Source: Gemmatimonadota bacterium (lineage in GTDB: Bacteria; Gemmatimonadota; Gemmatimonadetes; Gemmatimonadales; Gemmatimonadaceae). From it: a stretch of 64,000 nt of DNA. Below the pieces are notes generated by a model. The model worked only from the letters and a program-made list of their open reading frames with translations. It did no database searches and was not told the DNA's origin. Below are positions 1-8,893 of this stretch, one piece after another; the stretch's first letter is position 1; every line of letters begins with the position of its first letter. A program made the position numbers and the translations under genes. The DNA lies in NCBI GenBank assembly GCA_028287305.1, contig JAQBPX010000014.1:349672-413671 (forward strand), given 5' to 3'.

Positions 1-639
1 GCCCGCCACGATGCGGCCGTGCGACGTGCGCACCTCGCGCCCGTCGATCGCCACCGCGGGGGAGTTCTCGTGGATCTCCGCGCCCGCGCGTGACGCCTCG
101 CCGGCGAGCGTGCGGCAGCGTCGCAGTGGGTGGTAGCCTGCGTCATGAGGAAACAGGAGTCCCGTTCCTTCGGGTCCCTCGTAGGCCTCCACCTCCAGGC
201 CATCCTCGCGCATGGCCGCGAGCTGTCGCCGGCAGTCCTCGGCCTCCGCCTCATCATCGGCAATGCGCAGTGACCCGCTGCGCCACACGGCGTGCGGCGT
301 CTCGGCGGCCATGCGCGCGATCTCTTCTATTGTTGACTGGTAGAGTCGGCGAGCCCGCTCGCGCCCCAGCGCCGCCACCGCGTCATGATGGAACCGGGCG
401 AGGCCACCCAGCAGGAAGCCGCCGTTCCGCCCCGCCGCCCCACCGCCCACCCGGCCGGCGTCGATGCCGGCGACCCTCACGCCGAGGGACTGCAGTTCCC
501 GCATGGCGGCCAGCCCGGACCCGCCGAGCCCCACCACGCAGACGTCGGTGAGGCAGTCGCCCCGCAGCTCCGGGTACAGCGTGGCTGGCGCATCGTCCCA
601 GAGCGGGCTGTCCTCGGCGGTCGGGTCCTGGGAGCGCAT
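1..639 (-). CDS. FAD-dependent oxidoreductase, DAO family (3' end cut off by the window)
   Basis: An open frame runs leftward from the ATG at 637-639 off the edge of the window (213 codons seen). The protein has an N-terminal dinucleotide-binding fold: VCVVGLGGSGLAA at about residues 33-45, then an acidic residue at the end of the next strand (GIDAG) and the typical GGGAAGRNGGFLLGG segment of glycine-oxidase/DadA-like enzymes. This family oxidises amines or amino acids with FAD; the substrate cannot be read from this part. The gene is divergent from the lectin lipoprotein at 865, so the 225-base gap between them carries both promoters. The catalytic C-terminal half is missing from the window, so the subfamily is open. 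Confidence 0.85.
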   Translation of the reverse strand, partial: MRSQDPTAEDSPLWDDAPATLYPELRGDCLTDVCVVGLGGSGLAAMRELQSLGVRVAGIDAGRVGGGAAGRNGGFLLGGLARFHHDAVAALGRERARRLYQSTIEEIARMAAETPHAVWRSGSLRIADDEAEAEDCRRQLAAMREDGLEVEAYEGPEGTGLLFPHDAGYHPLRRCRTLAGEASRAGAEIHENSPAVAIDGREVRTSHGRIVAG

Positions 640-715
640 CGTTCCCAAGGATAGCGCCGTTTGGCCCGGACTGTTGCGAAAGCCTAGCTTGACCGAAAGG
701 GCCTGAAGGCGTACC

Positions 716-730
716 GTATAGGGTCTATAC
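716..730. promoter_or_regulatory. Perfect palindrome GTATAG-N3-CTATAC
   Basis: A perfect 6-3-6 inverted repeat lies in the divergent gap between the FAD oxidoreductase and the lectin lipoprotein. It is AT-rich in an otherwise GC-rich window and is flanked by two GTAC tetramers. It could be an operator or part of a promoter for the minus-strand gene. No known regulator is recognised. Confidence 0.35.
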
Positions 731-753
731 AGCGTACAACTTCCGCTCGACGG

Positions 754-769
754 TGTGACGCACGTCACG
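754..769. promoter_or_regulatory. CRP/FNR-family-like operator, TGTGA-N6-TCACG
   Basis: The sequence TGTGACGCACGTCACG matches the CRP consensus TGTGA-N6-TCACA at 9 of 10 fixed positions, with a perfect GTGACG/CGTCAC core. It sits about 100 bases before the lectin lipoprotein start and about 115 bases before the oxidoreductase start. It could serve either gene. Assignment to a CRP-family regulator is inference from the motif alone. Confidence 0.5.
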
Positions 770-794
770 GACGCGCTGCGTGGTCTGCCATTGA

Positions 795-822
795 TTGCAC
801 CCGTCCTGTTCGCCGCCAGAAT
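795..822 (+). promoter_or_regulatory. Possible sigma-70-type promoter of the lectin lipoprotein gene
   Basis: TTGCAC (795-800) and CAGAAT (817-822) are separated by 16 bases, about 43 bases before the start codon at 865. If transcription starts near 829, the CRP-like palindrome is centred near -67, a usual activator distance. Both hexamers are imperfect, so this is tentative. Confidence 0.25.
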
Positions 823-864
823 CGCATGTACGGACCTCTATCCCGACGCCGGGGAGATCCCACG

Positions 865-2619
865 ATGAAGATCACGCTCCGCCGCACTCTCGCTGCAGCG
901 CTCGTCCTGGCCGGTGCTGCATGCCGCGACGGTTCCACTCCGCTCTCGCCCGTGTCGAATACGGCAACGGGACCGATCGCCTCCGCGGCGATCGTCGATG
1001 CGCCGCACGGCGCCGGCGGCTCCTTCGCCTTCCTTCCCCCCATGGTGCCGAATCCCGGCGACCGCGGTGGTGCGGTGGATGCGACGCTCTCTCCCATCGT
1101 CGAGATCTGCGAGCTGAATGACGCAGGCAACGCGTGCCTCAACGTCATCCATCGCTTCGCCGCAACCGCGAATGGCGAGCATTACCAGGCGAACTGGGAT
1201 GCGGGCAAGGACGCGATCAACCTGAACCACAAGTACCGCGCCTCCGTCTACGTGGACAGCTACCGCATCGGGTACGCCGACGTGGTGGTGCTGTCGACGA
1301 AGAAGGACGCGAGCAGCTATGACCCGAACGCCTTCGTCGTGATCACGTCGAAGGAGACGCTGCCGGTGAAGTTCCGCATCGGCGCCGGCCTGCCGGCGCG
1401 ACTGGCGCTGTCGCCGCTCACGCCCACGATCAAGAGCACGGCGACGCAGCAGTTCACCGCCGTCCTGTATGACCTGCACGGCCAGCCGCTCTCCGCGGCG
1501 ACCAGCTGGACCAGCTCGAATCCCGCCGCCGCCACCATCGATGCGAACGGCCTCGCCAGCGGCGTCGCCGGCGGCGTCACGACCATCACCGCCTCCGCAG
1601 GCGGCCTGTCGGTGAGCACGGTGCTCACGGTCACGCAGGCGCTGCCCGCGATCATCAGCGGCGCCATCGTCCCCGGCACCTCATCGGTGGGCGTGTTCGG
1701 GTCGAAGCAGCTGACGGTGAGCCTGCACGACCAGTTCGGCAACGTCGTCACGCCCGGGCCGATCACCTGGTCGGTGAGCCAGCCCACCAAGGGCCTCGTC
1801 GATGCGACCGGCACCTTCCTCGGCACCGAGCCCGCCATCCAGGTCGTCACGGCCGTGGTCAACGGCATCACGCTCACCGCGCAGGTCACGGTAACGCGCG
1901 ACCTCGACTACGAGCGCTTCTGCCAGTCGGACATGGGCGGCCTGAACCTGCAGAACACGACGTATGCGACGGGACCCTGCCGCATGCGCCTCACCGAGGC
2001 GCGCACCAACGACCTCGGCACCGCGTGGTCCAAGGTGAAGCAGGACGTGCGCGACGGGTTCGAGACCACCTTCCAGTTCCAGACGGGCGGCATGGGTGGC
2101 TACCAGGATCCGCTCAACCCGCGCCTCGGCGCTGACGGCATCGTGTTCGTGCTCGAGGATGCGAGCGGCACCGAGGCCGGCACCTTCGGCGTGGGCATTG
2201 GCTACCACGGCATGCATCGCGCGGTGGCGATCGAGTTCGACATGTGGAAGAACGCCGGCGACCTCTCGGACAACGAAGTCGGCATCATGAGCGGCGGCAC
2301 CGCCGACGTGGATGCCACCGGCACCAACTGCGACTTCGGCCACGTGAACCTCGACGACTACCCCGGCCTGATCATGAAGGACGGCGGCGTGCACTCGGCG
2401 CGCATCAAGTACGACGCGACCGCCAAGGTGATCACCGTGTGGGTGGACGGCATCCAGGTGCTGGTGAAGCCCTTCAACTACGATGACCCCAAGTTCAACG
2501 GCGCGCCGTACGACGCCGATGGACGCGCCTGGGTCGGCTTCACCTCGGCGACCGGGTCGGCATTCCAGACGCACGAGATCATCAACTGGCATTTCCACGC
2601 GGTGAACTCGGCGCCCTGA
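865..2619 (+). CDS. Secreted lipoprotein with Big2 Ig-like domain and C-terminal L-type lectin domain
   Basis: The 584-residue protein starts with a lipoprotein signal (basic MKITLRR, hydrophobic stretch, Cys in AGAAC near residue 20). I chose the ATG at 865 because GGGGAG lies 8 bases upstream and it starts the signal peptide directly. An N-terminal beta-rich region (about 30-175) is followed by a Big_2-like domain (about 177-257, with the TSWTSSNPAAATIDANG motif), a second Ig-like module (about 258-345), and a legume-type lectin domain (about 348-580: GIVFVL, AIEFDMWKN, WVGFTSATGS...INWHF). Such lectin domains bind carbohydrate; here they would be displayed outside the cell. The glycan is unknown. 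A strong terminator follows, so the gene is probably transcribed alone. Confidence 0.8.
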   Translation: MKITLRRTLAAALVLAGAACRDGSTPLSPVSNTATGPIASAAIVDAPHGAGGSFAFLPPMVPNPGDRGGAVDATLSPIVEICELNDAGNACLNVIHRFAATANGEHYQANWDAGKDAINLNHKYRASVYVDSYRIGYADVVVLSTKKDASSYDPNAFVVITSKETLPVKFRIGAGLPARLALSPLTPTIKSTATQQFTAVLYDLHGQPLSAATSWTSSNPAAATIDANGLASGVAGGVTTITASAGGLSVSTVLTVTQALPAIISGAIVPGTSSVGVFGSKQLTVSLHDQFGNVVTPGPITWSVSQPTKGLVDATGTFLGTEPAIQVVTAVVNGITLTAQVTVTRDLDYERFCQSDMGGLNLQNTTYATGPCRMRLTEARTNDLGTAWSKVKQDVRDGFETTFQFQTGGMGGYQDPLNPRLGADGIVFVLEDASGTEAGTFGVGIGYHGMHRAVAIEFDMWKNAGDLSDNEVGIMSGGTADVDATGTNCDFGHVNLDDYPGLIMKDGGVHSARIKYDATAKVITVWVDGIQVLVKPFNYDDPKFNGAPYDADGRAWVGFTSATGSAFQTHEIINWHFHAVNSAP

Positions 2620-2640
2620 TTGCGCCACCCGCACTGAACG

Positions 2641-2671
2641 AGGGCACCGGCCCGGCGCCGGTGCCCTTTTT
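2641..2671 (+). terminator. Rho-independent terminator after the lectin lipoprotein gene
   Basis: A perfect 10-bp stem (AGGGCACCGG / CCGGTGCCCT) with a 7-base loop runs straight into TTTTT, 21 bases after the stop codon. Confidence 0.9.
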
Positions 2672-2743
2672 CACGCCCGTTCGCGACAGTGCGGCCGCCG
2701 CGATTCTTGCAGTAACGGCGCCGTTTCCACCCCCACCCCGCCG

Positions 2744-5128
2744 ATGACCGACGCGTTCGACCCGAGCCTCATCTTCCACCAGTCGTCCACCGCCGCCATC
2801 GTGGTGGCGCTCGACGACCGGTGGACGATCCTCGACGTCAACGACGCGTACCTCGCCGTCACGCACACGGCACGCGCCATCGTAGGCCGGGGGATCTTCG
2901 ACGCCTTTCCCGAGAGCCTCGAGACCACCGAGGAACACGGCACGCACCACGTGCGCAGCTCGTTCGAGCTCGCCGTGTCCACGCGCGACCGCGTGGTGCT
3001 TCCGGTACAGCGCTACGACATTGCCGCGGTGGATGGCAGCGGGCGGTTCGAGGAGCGCTACTGGGAGCTGTCCAGCCGCCCGCTCCTGGGAGCCAACGGT
3101 GTTCCCGTCGCGGTGCTGCATGAGGTGGTGAACGTCACGGAGCGCGAGCGCTCTCGGCTCGTGGCCGAGCGCGCCGAGGCGCGCATCGTGGAGGCGTTCC
3201 GCCAGGCGCCCGCCTTCATCGCGGTGCTGCGTGGCCCCACGCACGTCTTCGAGATGGTCAACGAGCGCTACCTGCAGCTCGTCGGGCACCGCAACGTGGT
3301 CGGGCTCTCCGCGGTGGAGGCGATTCCCGAGGTACGCGACCAGGGATTCATCGAGCTCCTGGACGGGGTGCTCGCCACCGGCACGCCGTTCGTGGGCGAA
3401 AAGCTTCCCATCCTGCTGCAGCGCGTCCGCGGCGCTCCAGCGGAGAAGCGCTTCCTCACCTTCATCTACGCCCCCCTCACGGAACCCGACGGCACCCGAT
3501 CGGGGATCTTCGTGAATGGCATGGACGTCACCGACGCGGTGCGTGCCAGTGAGCAGGTGCAGGCAGTGGTCGAGTCGATCACGGATGGATTCTTCGCCTT
3601 CGACCGGGACCTGCGCTTCACCTACGTGAACGAGCGCGCCGCCGAGATGTGGGGAATGCCGCCGAGTGCGATGGTGGGCCGGACACCCTTCGATATCTGG
3701 CCGGAGATGGAGCGCTCGCCCTTCGTCCACGGCTTCCGTCGCGCGCTGACGGAGGGCCACCTGGTGGCGCAGGAGGACTTCGCCGTCACCCTCGGCCGCT
3801 GGATCGAGACGCGGGCGTATCCCGCCGGTGATGGCGGCGTGGTGGTGTTCTTCCAGGACATCACGGAGAGAAGGAGGGCGCAGGGCGCCACCGCGTTCCT
3901 GGCCGAGGCGAGCCGCCTGCTCGGGCTGTCTGCCGACTACGCGCAGACCCTCTCGAACCTGGCGCGCGCCGCCGTTCCCACGCTCGGCGACTGGTGCGCC
4001 GTGGACGTACTCGACGACCCGGACAGCGCCGAGTGGCCGCCGCGCCTCGAGCGGGTGGCGGTGGTGCACGAGGACCCACTGAAGATGGAGCTGGGCAACA
4101 CGCTGGTGAGCGAGTATCCCACCGACTGGTCCGATGAGGCGGGCGTGCCGGCGGTGCTGCGGCACGGCACCCCCATGTTCCTCCCCGAGCTCACCGACGC
4201 GATGCTCGTGGCGGGCGCGAGGGATGCGCGACAGCTGGAGCTGCTGCGCGCGCTGGGGTTCACGTCGATCATCGTGGTGCCGCTGCGCGCGCGCGAGCGC
4301 ATACTCGGGTCGCTGACGCTCTGCACGTCGGAGTCGAAGCGCCGCTATACGGAGGCCGACCTCGCGCTCGCGCTCGACCTGGGGCAGCGCGCCGGACAGG
4401 CGCTCGACACGGCGCGACTGCTCCGTGACGCGGCGGCGGCAAACGCGGCCAAGACCGAGTTCCTGCGCACGATCTCGCACGAGCTGCGGCAACCGCTCAA
4501 CGCCACGATGAGCTTCCTGCAGCTCTGGGACATGGGACTGCGCGGCACGCTGTCTATGGAGCAGAAGGACGACCTCGCGCGCATGCGCCGCAACCAGCAG
4601 CACCTGATGGTGCTGATCGAGGACCTGCTGAGCTTCACGCGGCTCGAAGCTGGCAAGCTGGAGGTCGAGCGCTCACGCGTGCGGCTGCGCAACGTGATCG
4701 AGGCAGTGGGCTCGATGGTGGCACCGCAGATGTCGCGAAAGGGCGTGGAGTATCACGACGAGGCGTGCGGCGACGACATCCACGCGCTGGGCGACGAAGA
4801 CCGCATCGTGCAGGTCTGCCTCAACCTGCTGACCAACGCGCTGCGCGCGACGAACCCCGGGGGCACGGTAACGCTGCGCTGCGCCTGCACCGAGGACACG
4901 GTCGGCCTGGTGGTGACCGACACCGGCGTGGGCATTCCCGCCGACAAGCTGGACCTGGTGTTCTCACCCTTCACGCAGCTCGGACGCGCGCTCAACCAGC
5001 CGAAGGAAGGCGCAGGCCTGGGGCTCGCCATCTCGCGCGGCCTGGCCGAGGCGATGGGCGGATCGCTTTCCGCCACGAGCGAAGTGGGAGTTGGAAGCTC
5101 GTTCGAGTTGAGGTTGCCGAGGGAGTAA
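2744..5128 (+). CDS. Multi-PAS/GAF hybrid-sensor histidine kinase (cytoplasmic)
   Basis: The 794-residue protein has no signal peptide or membrane segment. Three PAS-like domains occupy roughly residues 1-135, 140-265 and 270-380 (for example DGFFAFDRDLRFTYVNERAA), followed by a GAF-type domain (about 385-560). Then come a HisKA dimerisation domain with the phospho-acceptor His579 in TISHELRQPL and a HATPase_c domain (N box LNLLTNALRA, G1 DTGVGIP, G2 GAGLGLAIS). It is expected to autophosphorylate in response to an intracellular or small-molecule cue and pass the phosphate to a receiver protein. No response regulator is adjacent, so the partner is encoded elsewhere. The H-box has Q in place of the usual T (RQP for RTP), as in some PAS-rich kinases. 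The gene ends facing nrdJ. Confidence 0.9.
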   Translation: MTDAFDPSLIFHQSSTAAIVVALDDRWTILDVNDAYLAVTHTARAIVGRGIFDAFPESLETTEEHGTHHVRSSFELAVSTRDRVVLPVQRYDIAAVDGSGRFEERYWELSSRPLLGANGVPVAVLHEVVNVTERERSRLVAERAEARIVEAFRQAPAFIAVLRGPTHVFEMVNERYLQLVGHRNVVGLSAVEAIPEVRDQGFIELLDGVLATGTPFVGEKLPILLQRVRGAPAEKRFLTFIYAPLTEPDGTRSGIFVNGMDVTDAVRASEQVQAVVESITDGFFAFDRDLRFTYVNERAAEMWGMPPSAMVGRTPFDIWPEMERSPFVHGFRRALTEGHLVAQEDFAVTLGRWIETRAYPAGDGGVVVFFQDITERRRAQGATAFLAEASRLLGLSADYAQTLSNLARAAVPTLGDWCAVDVLDDPDSAEWPPRLERVAVVHEDPLKMELGNTLVSEYPTDWSDEAGVPAVLRHGTPMFLPELTDAMLVAGARDARQLELLRALGFTSIIVVPLRARERILGSLTLCTSESKRRYTEADLALALDLGQRAGQALDTARLLRDAAAANAAKTEFLRTISHELRQPLNATMSFLQLWDMGLRGTLSMEQKDDLARMRRNQQHLMVLIEDLLSFTRLEAGKLEVERSRVRLRNVIEAVGSMVAPQMSRKGVEYHDEACGDDIHALGDEDRIVQVCLNLLTNALRATNPGGTVTLRCACTEDTVGLVVTDTGVGIPADKLDLVFSPFTQLGRALNQPKEGAGLGLAISRGLAEAMGGSLSATSEVGVGSSFELRLPRE

Positions 5129-5146
5129 CGCGCGTCGCGCGCAGGT

Positions 5147-5417
5147 GCGCTACACACGTAATGGTCTCTTGGCGTACTCGCATCCTTGGTCTCCTCGGAA
5201 ACTGCCGCGGAACTGGTGCGGATGTCGCGGATACGACAACGACCACGACAACTGATCCTTTGATAACAGCACACCCATCGAGCTCGAAGCCCGATGGGTG
5301 TGCGTTTTCAAAAGCCTGGCTTTGCAGTGTCCGCGGAATCCGCTCCAGCTGGTCCGCGGCTGTTTCCGAGGAGACCAGGGACGCCCTTACGCCGAGGGAC
5401 CCCTACGTGTGGAGCGC
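5147..5417. repeat. Foldback element copy 1 with terminal inverted repeats, filling a convergent intergenic gap
   Basis: This 271-bp element starts 19 bases after the kinase stop and ends 12 bases before the nrdJ stop. Its ends are inverted repeats (5147-5172 against 5392-5417, 21 of 26 positions), sharing the core GCGCTxCACACGTA. Inside lies a second inverted pair (5187-5210 against 5354-5377), 23 of 24 bases complementary. At the centre is a perfect 12-bp stem followed by TTTT. The whole element can fold as a long hairpin on either strand. A related copy lies at 19267-19494. No protein frame is convincing. It may be a MITE-like non-autonomous element, a REP-type repeat, or a structured 3' end shared by both neighbours. 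No clear target-site duplication is seen. Confidence 0.85.
5269..5308. terminator. Central stem-loop of foldback copy 1 (terminator for the kinase gene)
   Basis: A perfect 12-bp stem (GCACACCCATCG, 5269-5280; CGATGGGTGTGC, 5292-5303) with an 11-base loop is followed by GTTTT on the plus strand. The same 12-bp stem, base for base, recurs in copy 2 with a different loop. On the minus strand the downstream sequence is less U-rich, so termination is best supported for the kinase transcript. Confidence 0.8.
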
Positions 5418-5428
5418 AACGAAGCCGA

Positions 5429-7930
5429 TCAGCCGCACTCCGAGAAGCCGCACACGTGGCACTTCACGCAGCCCTCGGCGTACTCGAGCTGCGAGCCGCA
5501 ATCCGGGCACGTGCCCATGAACGCCTGGCCACTGTCGAACGCCGCGAACTCCTGCTGCTGGCCACCGGCGTTCGTCACGTGACCCACTGACACGGGCGTG
5601 GACGCTGGCGTGCTGCGCGTGGGCTCGCTGACGATGAGCTCCGTCTGCACGCCCTGGATCCGGTCGCGCCACCACTCTTCCAGCGCGATGCCGATCGCGT
5701 CCGGCACCGACAGCACCTTGTTCGGACCGAGGCCCACCGCGCGATCGCTCGAGATGCCGCGCAGCTGGCGGTGCACTTCCATGAGCGGGATCCCCGAGCG
5801 CAGCGCGAGGGAGATCAGGCGGCCCATGGCTTCTGCATCGGCCATCGCGGAACCACCGGCCTTGCCGAGCGTGAGGAACACCTCGAACGGCTGTGCCTTG
5901 TCGTCCTCGGTGATGTTCACGAACATCGTGCCGAGCGGCGTCTCCTTGCGGATGGTGGTCCCGCGCAGCTTGTCGGGACGCGAGCGCTTGGCGCGGCGCT
6001 GCAGGTTCTCCGCCTCGCTGTCGAGCAGCGCCTTCTTCAGGCGGCTGATCTCGTTCTCCAGCTCGGCGATGTTGCCCTTGAGCTCCCCGAGCTCGCGCGG
6101 GCTGGCCGCGGGCGCGCCACCCTTCTCGCGCTCCGCCTTCGCGGTCTCCGTGGCGCCCGTCGACAGCACCTGGTTGTCGCGCGAGCCGTCGCGGTACACC
6201 GTGACGCCCTTGCAGTGGGAGTCGTACGCCATCTCGTAGATCTTGCGGACGTCGTCCACCGTGGCGGTGTGCGAGAAGTTCGTCGTCTTCGAGATGGCGG
6301 AGTCGCAGTGCTGCTGGAAGGCCGCCTGCATCTTCATGTGCCACTCGGCCGGGATCGCGTTCGCCGTGACGAACACGCGCTGCCACTTGGCCGGCACCTC
6401 CGGATGGTGCACCGAACCCGTCTTCGCAATGCGCTCGACCAGCTCGTCCGAGTACCAGCCCTCGGCCTTCGCGATCGCCACGAAATCCTCGTTGACGTCG
6501 GGCATCATCACGCCCGCCTGGTTGCGCATGAACGCAACCGCGAACAGCGGCTCGAGGCCACTCGAACACCCGGCAATGATCGAGATCGTGCCCGTGGGCG
6601 CGACCGTCGTGACGTTGCAGTTGCGCAGCTTCTGCATGGGACGCACGCGCTGGCCGTTCTCGTCGCGCGCCGCGGTGGCGTCCGGTCCCCAGATGGACTG
6701 CTCCCACTCAGGGAACGCGCCACGCTCGTTGGCGAGGCGCTCGCTCTCCACCTTGCCCTCGACGTCCACGAACTCCATCACGCGACGGCCCAGCTCCACG
6801 CCTTCCGGCGAGTCGTAGGCGATGCCGAGGCGCACGAGCGCGTCTGCAAAGCCCATCACGCCCAGGCCGATGCGCCGGATGCGCTTCGACAGGTCGTTGA
6901 TCTCGGCGAGCGGGTACTTGTTGACGTCGATGATGTTGTCGAGGAAGTGCGTGGACAGGTGGATGTCCTGCCGGAACGCATCCCAGTCGATGCTGCCGTC
7001 GCGCACGTAGTGGCCGACATTGATCGAGCCGAGGTTGCACACGTCGTACGGGAGGAGGGGCTGCTCACCGCACGGGTTGGTGGCCTCGTAGGCGCCGAGG
7101 TGCGGCACCGGGTTGTAGCGATTGGCCTCGTCCACGAAGAACACGCCGGGCTCGCCGGTGCGCCACGCGCCGAGGATCATCTTGTCCCACACCATGGTCG
7201 CGTCGAGCTGGCCGACCACGCTGCCGCTCGACGGATCGATCAGGTCGTACGACGACTTCGACTTCACCGCTTCCATGAACTTCCGCGTGATCGCCACGGA
7301 GATGTTGAAGTTCGTGATCTGCGTGAGGTCTTCCTTGCACGAGATGAAGTCGAGGACGTCCGGATGGTCCACGCGCAGGATGCCCATGTTGGCCCCGCGG
7401 CGCGTGCCGCCCTGCTTCACCGCGTCGGTGGATGCGTCATACAGCTTCATGAACGAGATCGGCCCGCTGGCGACGCCGGTCGTCGAGCGCACCATGGCGC
7501 CCTTGCCGCGCAGCCGCGAGAAGCTGAAGCCCGTGCCGCCGCCGCTCTGGTGGATGAGCGCCATGGAGCCGAGCGTGTCGTAGATGCCGTTCTTGCCGTT
7601 GGCGAGCGCATCCTCGACCGGCAACACGAAACAGGCCGAGAGCTGCCCAAGCGGACGTCCCGCGTTCATGAGCGTGGGCGAGTTCGGCTCGAAGCGGCGC
7701 TGCGTCATGAGGAAGTAGAACTCCTCCGCCACCTGCTCCACCGCCCCATCGCTCGCCCCGTATCGTCGATCCGCCTCGGCGACTACCGTCGCCACGCGCC
7801 AGAAAAGGTCTTCGGGCTGCTCCACGGGCTTGCCCTTCTCGTTCTTCACCAGGTAGCGCTTCTCCAGTACGGTGCGCGCATTCTGCGTGAGCGAGACGGG
7901 ACCCGAGGGCGGATTTACGGGGTGGGGCAT
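5429..7930 (-). CDS. nrdJ: Vitamin B12-dependent (class II) ribonucleoside-diphosphate reductase
   Basis: This enzyme reduces ribonucleotides to deoxyribonucleotides with an adenosylcobalamin-generated thiyl radical, in the cytoplasm, without needing a second subunit. The 833-residue product has the ordered family motifs: the NSPTLMNAG segment with a nearby Cys ([11 protein letters not shown]), the active-site [10 protein letters not shown] (Asn285, Cys287, Glu289), the phosphate-binding [13 protein letters not shown], a TSCPD-type domain near 680-760, and a Cys-rich tail (CPDCGSQ...CHVCGF) that probably relays reducing equivalents. I chose the ATG at 7928-7930 because an AGGGAG ribosome site lies 7 bases upstream and the upstream extension is not family-like. 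No cobalamin riboswitch or clear NrdR box is visible upstream. Confidence 0.95.
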   Translation of the reverse strand: MPHPVNPPSGPVSLTQNARTVLEKRYLVKNEKGKPVEQPEDLFWRVATVVAEADRRYGASDGAVEQVAEEFYFLMTQRRFEPNSPTLMNAGRPLGQLSACFVLPVEDALANGKNGIYDTLGSMALIHQSGGGTGFSFSRLRGKGAMVRSTTGVASGPISFMKLYDASTDAVKQGGTRRGANMGILRVDHPDVLDFISCKEDLTQITNFNISVAITRKFMEAVKSKSSYDLIDPSSGSVVGQLDATMVWDKMILGAWRTGEPGVFFVDEANRYNPVPHLGAYEATNPCGEQPLLPYDVCNLGSINVGHYVRDGSIDWDAFRQDIHLSTHFLDNIIDVNKYPLAEINDLSKRIRRIGLGVMGFADALVRLGIAYDSPEGVELGRRVMEFVDVEGKVESERLANERGAFPEWEQSIWGPDATAARDENGQRVRPMQKLRNCNVTTVAPTGTISIIAGCSSGLEPLFAVAFMRNQAGVMMPDVNEDFVAIAKAEGWYSDELVERIAKTGSVHHPEVPAKWQRVFVTANAIPAEWHMKMQAAFQQHCDSAISKTTNFSHTATVDDVRKIYEMAYDSHCKGVTVYRDGSRDNQVLSTGATETAKAEREKGGAPAASPRELGELKGNIAELENEISRLKKALLDSEAENLQRRAKRSRPDKLRGTTIRKETPLGTMFVNITEDDKAQPFEVFLTLGKAGGSAMADAEAMGRLISLALRSGIPLMEVHRQLRGISSDRAVGLGPNKVLSVPDAIGIALEEWWRDRIQGVQTELIVSEPTRSTPASTPVSVGHVTNAGGQQQEFAAFDSGQAFMGTCPDCGSQLEYAEGCVKCHVCGFSECG

Positions 7931-8332
7931 GGCAACTCTCCCTGGTAATGAAAGGCGATTGTGCGGAAGAGGCGACGAGGCGGGAATGACTCGGGGCACT
8001 TCAGGCAGGGCGGGCATTTTACCCGGGTTCGTGATTCCGCGCCAGTCCCGTCGTAACCGCTTGTGCGACTCATACTTACGATATCAACATCACAGACGTG
8101 GAGATCGCGTGGATAGTTGGTGGAGAACCACCGCGCAGCTCCGGATTCACTCGATATTCACGCAAGGATCGGCCAATTTGGACCGGCTCCGAACAGTTCA
8201 ATCTCTTTTACCCCAACGACTTGACTCCGAGCTCCATTCGCGGGTCCAGGCAAGCCAGGCGGGAGTCTCCATCATCGCAAACTCGGCTCCATCCGGACAT
8301 CACTTGCCCGGAAACACGAGCCGGAATGTAGA
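7931..8332. other. 402-base gap upstream of nrdJ, partly low in GC
   Basis: The gap lies between nrdJ and the carbonic-anhydrase-like gene. The section from about 8060 to 8330 is near 50% GC by eye, clearly below the rest of the window. A TAAAAT hexamer on the minus strand (8016-8021) could be a -10 element for nrdJ. The plus-strand frame around 8068-8265 reads as somewhat protein-like (TYDINITDVEIAW...) but has no convincing start and unusual codon choice. It may be a decayed gene fragment or a regulatory region. I see no tRNA, riboswitch or repeat here. Confidence 0.4.
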
Positions 8333-8842
8333 CTATCGGATCAGGGGATGGTCACCGCGCTGGTGAGCCTGCTGCAGCGCGACGTAGGCCTCCACCGTCC
8401 GGGCGATCCGGTCGCGGTCGCCAGCAGTGGTTTCGCGAACCACCCGCCCAGGAACTCCCAGGACCAGCGAGTTCGGCGGGATGACCATTCCCTCCCGGCA
8501 GACTGCGCCGGCTCCCACGATCGATCCTGTGCCTACGTGGACCCCGTTCAGGAGGATGGCGCCCATCCCTACCAGGCACCCTTCCTCGATCGTGGCTCCA
8601 TGCACGATCGCACGGTGGCCGATCGCCACTCGAGGCCCGATCACGGTCGGGACGCCCGCGTCCACGTGGATCACCGAACCATCCTGGACGTTGGATTCAT
8701 CCCCGATCGTGATCCGGTCCGTATCGCCCCGGATCACCGCCGTGGGCCACACCGAGACGCGAGCGCCGAGGGTCACGTCACCGCACACCACCGCCTGCGG
8801 ATGGATGAAGGCGGAGGGGTGGATTCCAGCGGGCCGGGACAT
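8333..8842 (-). CDS. Gamma-carbonic-anhydrase-like hexapeptide-repeat protein
   Basis: The 169-residue protein is a left-handed beta-helix built of hexapeptide repeats (VVCGDVTLGARVSVWPTAVIRGD and so on) with a C-terminal helix. The three zinc-ligand histidines of the gamma-carbonic anhydrase/PaaY/YrdA group are present: His59, His76 and His81 (VIHVD, GHRAIVH). Members either hydrate CO2 or act as unknown acyl or thioester hydrolases; the sequence does not decide between them. It lies 51 bases downstream of the barrel protein gene on the same strand and may share its transcript. Confidence 0.85.
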   Translation of the reverse strand: MSRPAGIHPSAFIHPQAVVCGDVTLGARVSVWPTAVIRGDTDRITIGDESNVQDGSVIHVDAGVPTVIGPRVAIGHRAIVHGATIEEGCLVGMGAILLNGVHVGTGSIVGAGAVCREGMVIPPNSLVLGVPGRVVRETTAGDRDRIARTVEAYVALQQAHQRGDHPLIR

Positions 8843-8893
8843 GGATGAAAGTTCGCCTGGCGTGGGGCAAAGGTCACGGCTTGACTACTGGGT

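Noticed and set aside
5240..5600. A peptide-like string (DHYVWSAP or DPYVWSAT) encoded by both foldback elements and on both strands
   Set aside because: It is the translation of the terminal inverted repeat core CGCTCCACACGTAxTGGTC. The surrounding frame is not conserved between copies, so coding is unlikely.
8098..8331. A 77-residue open frame on the plus strand in the low-GC gap
   Set aside because: It begins at a GTG with no ribosome site, uses host-untypical codons and resembles no family I know; kept only as a possible remnant.
7931..8332. Cobalamin riboswitch or NrdR box upstream of nrdJ
   Set aside because: No B12-box (AGCCAGGAGACCTGCC-like) and no paired ACACTATATATAGTGT-like boxes are visible on the proper strand.
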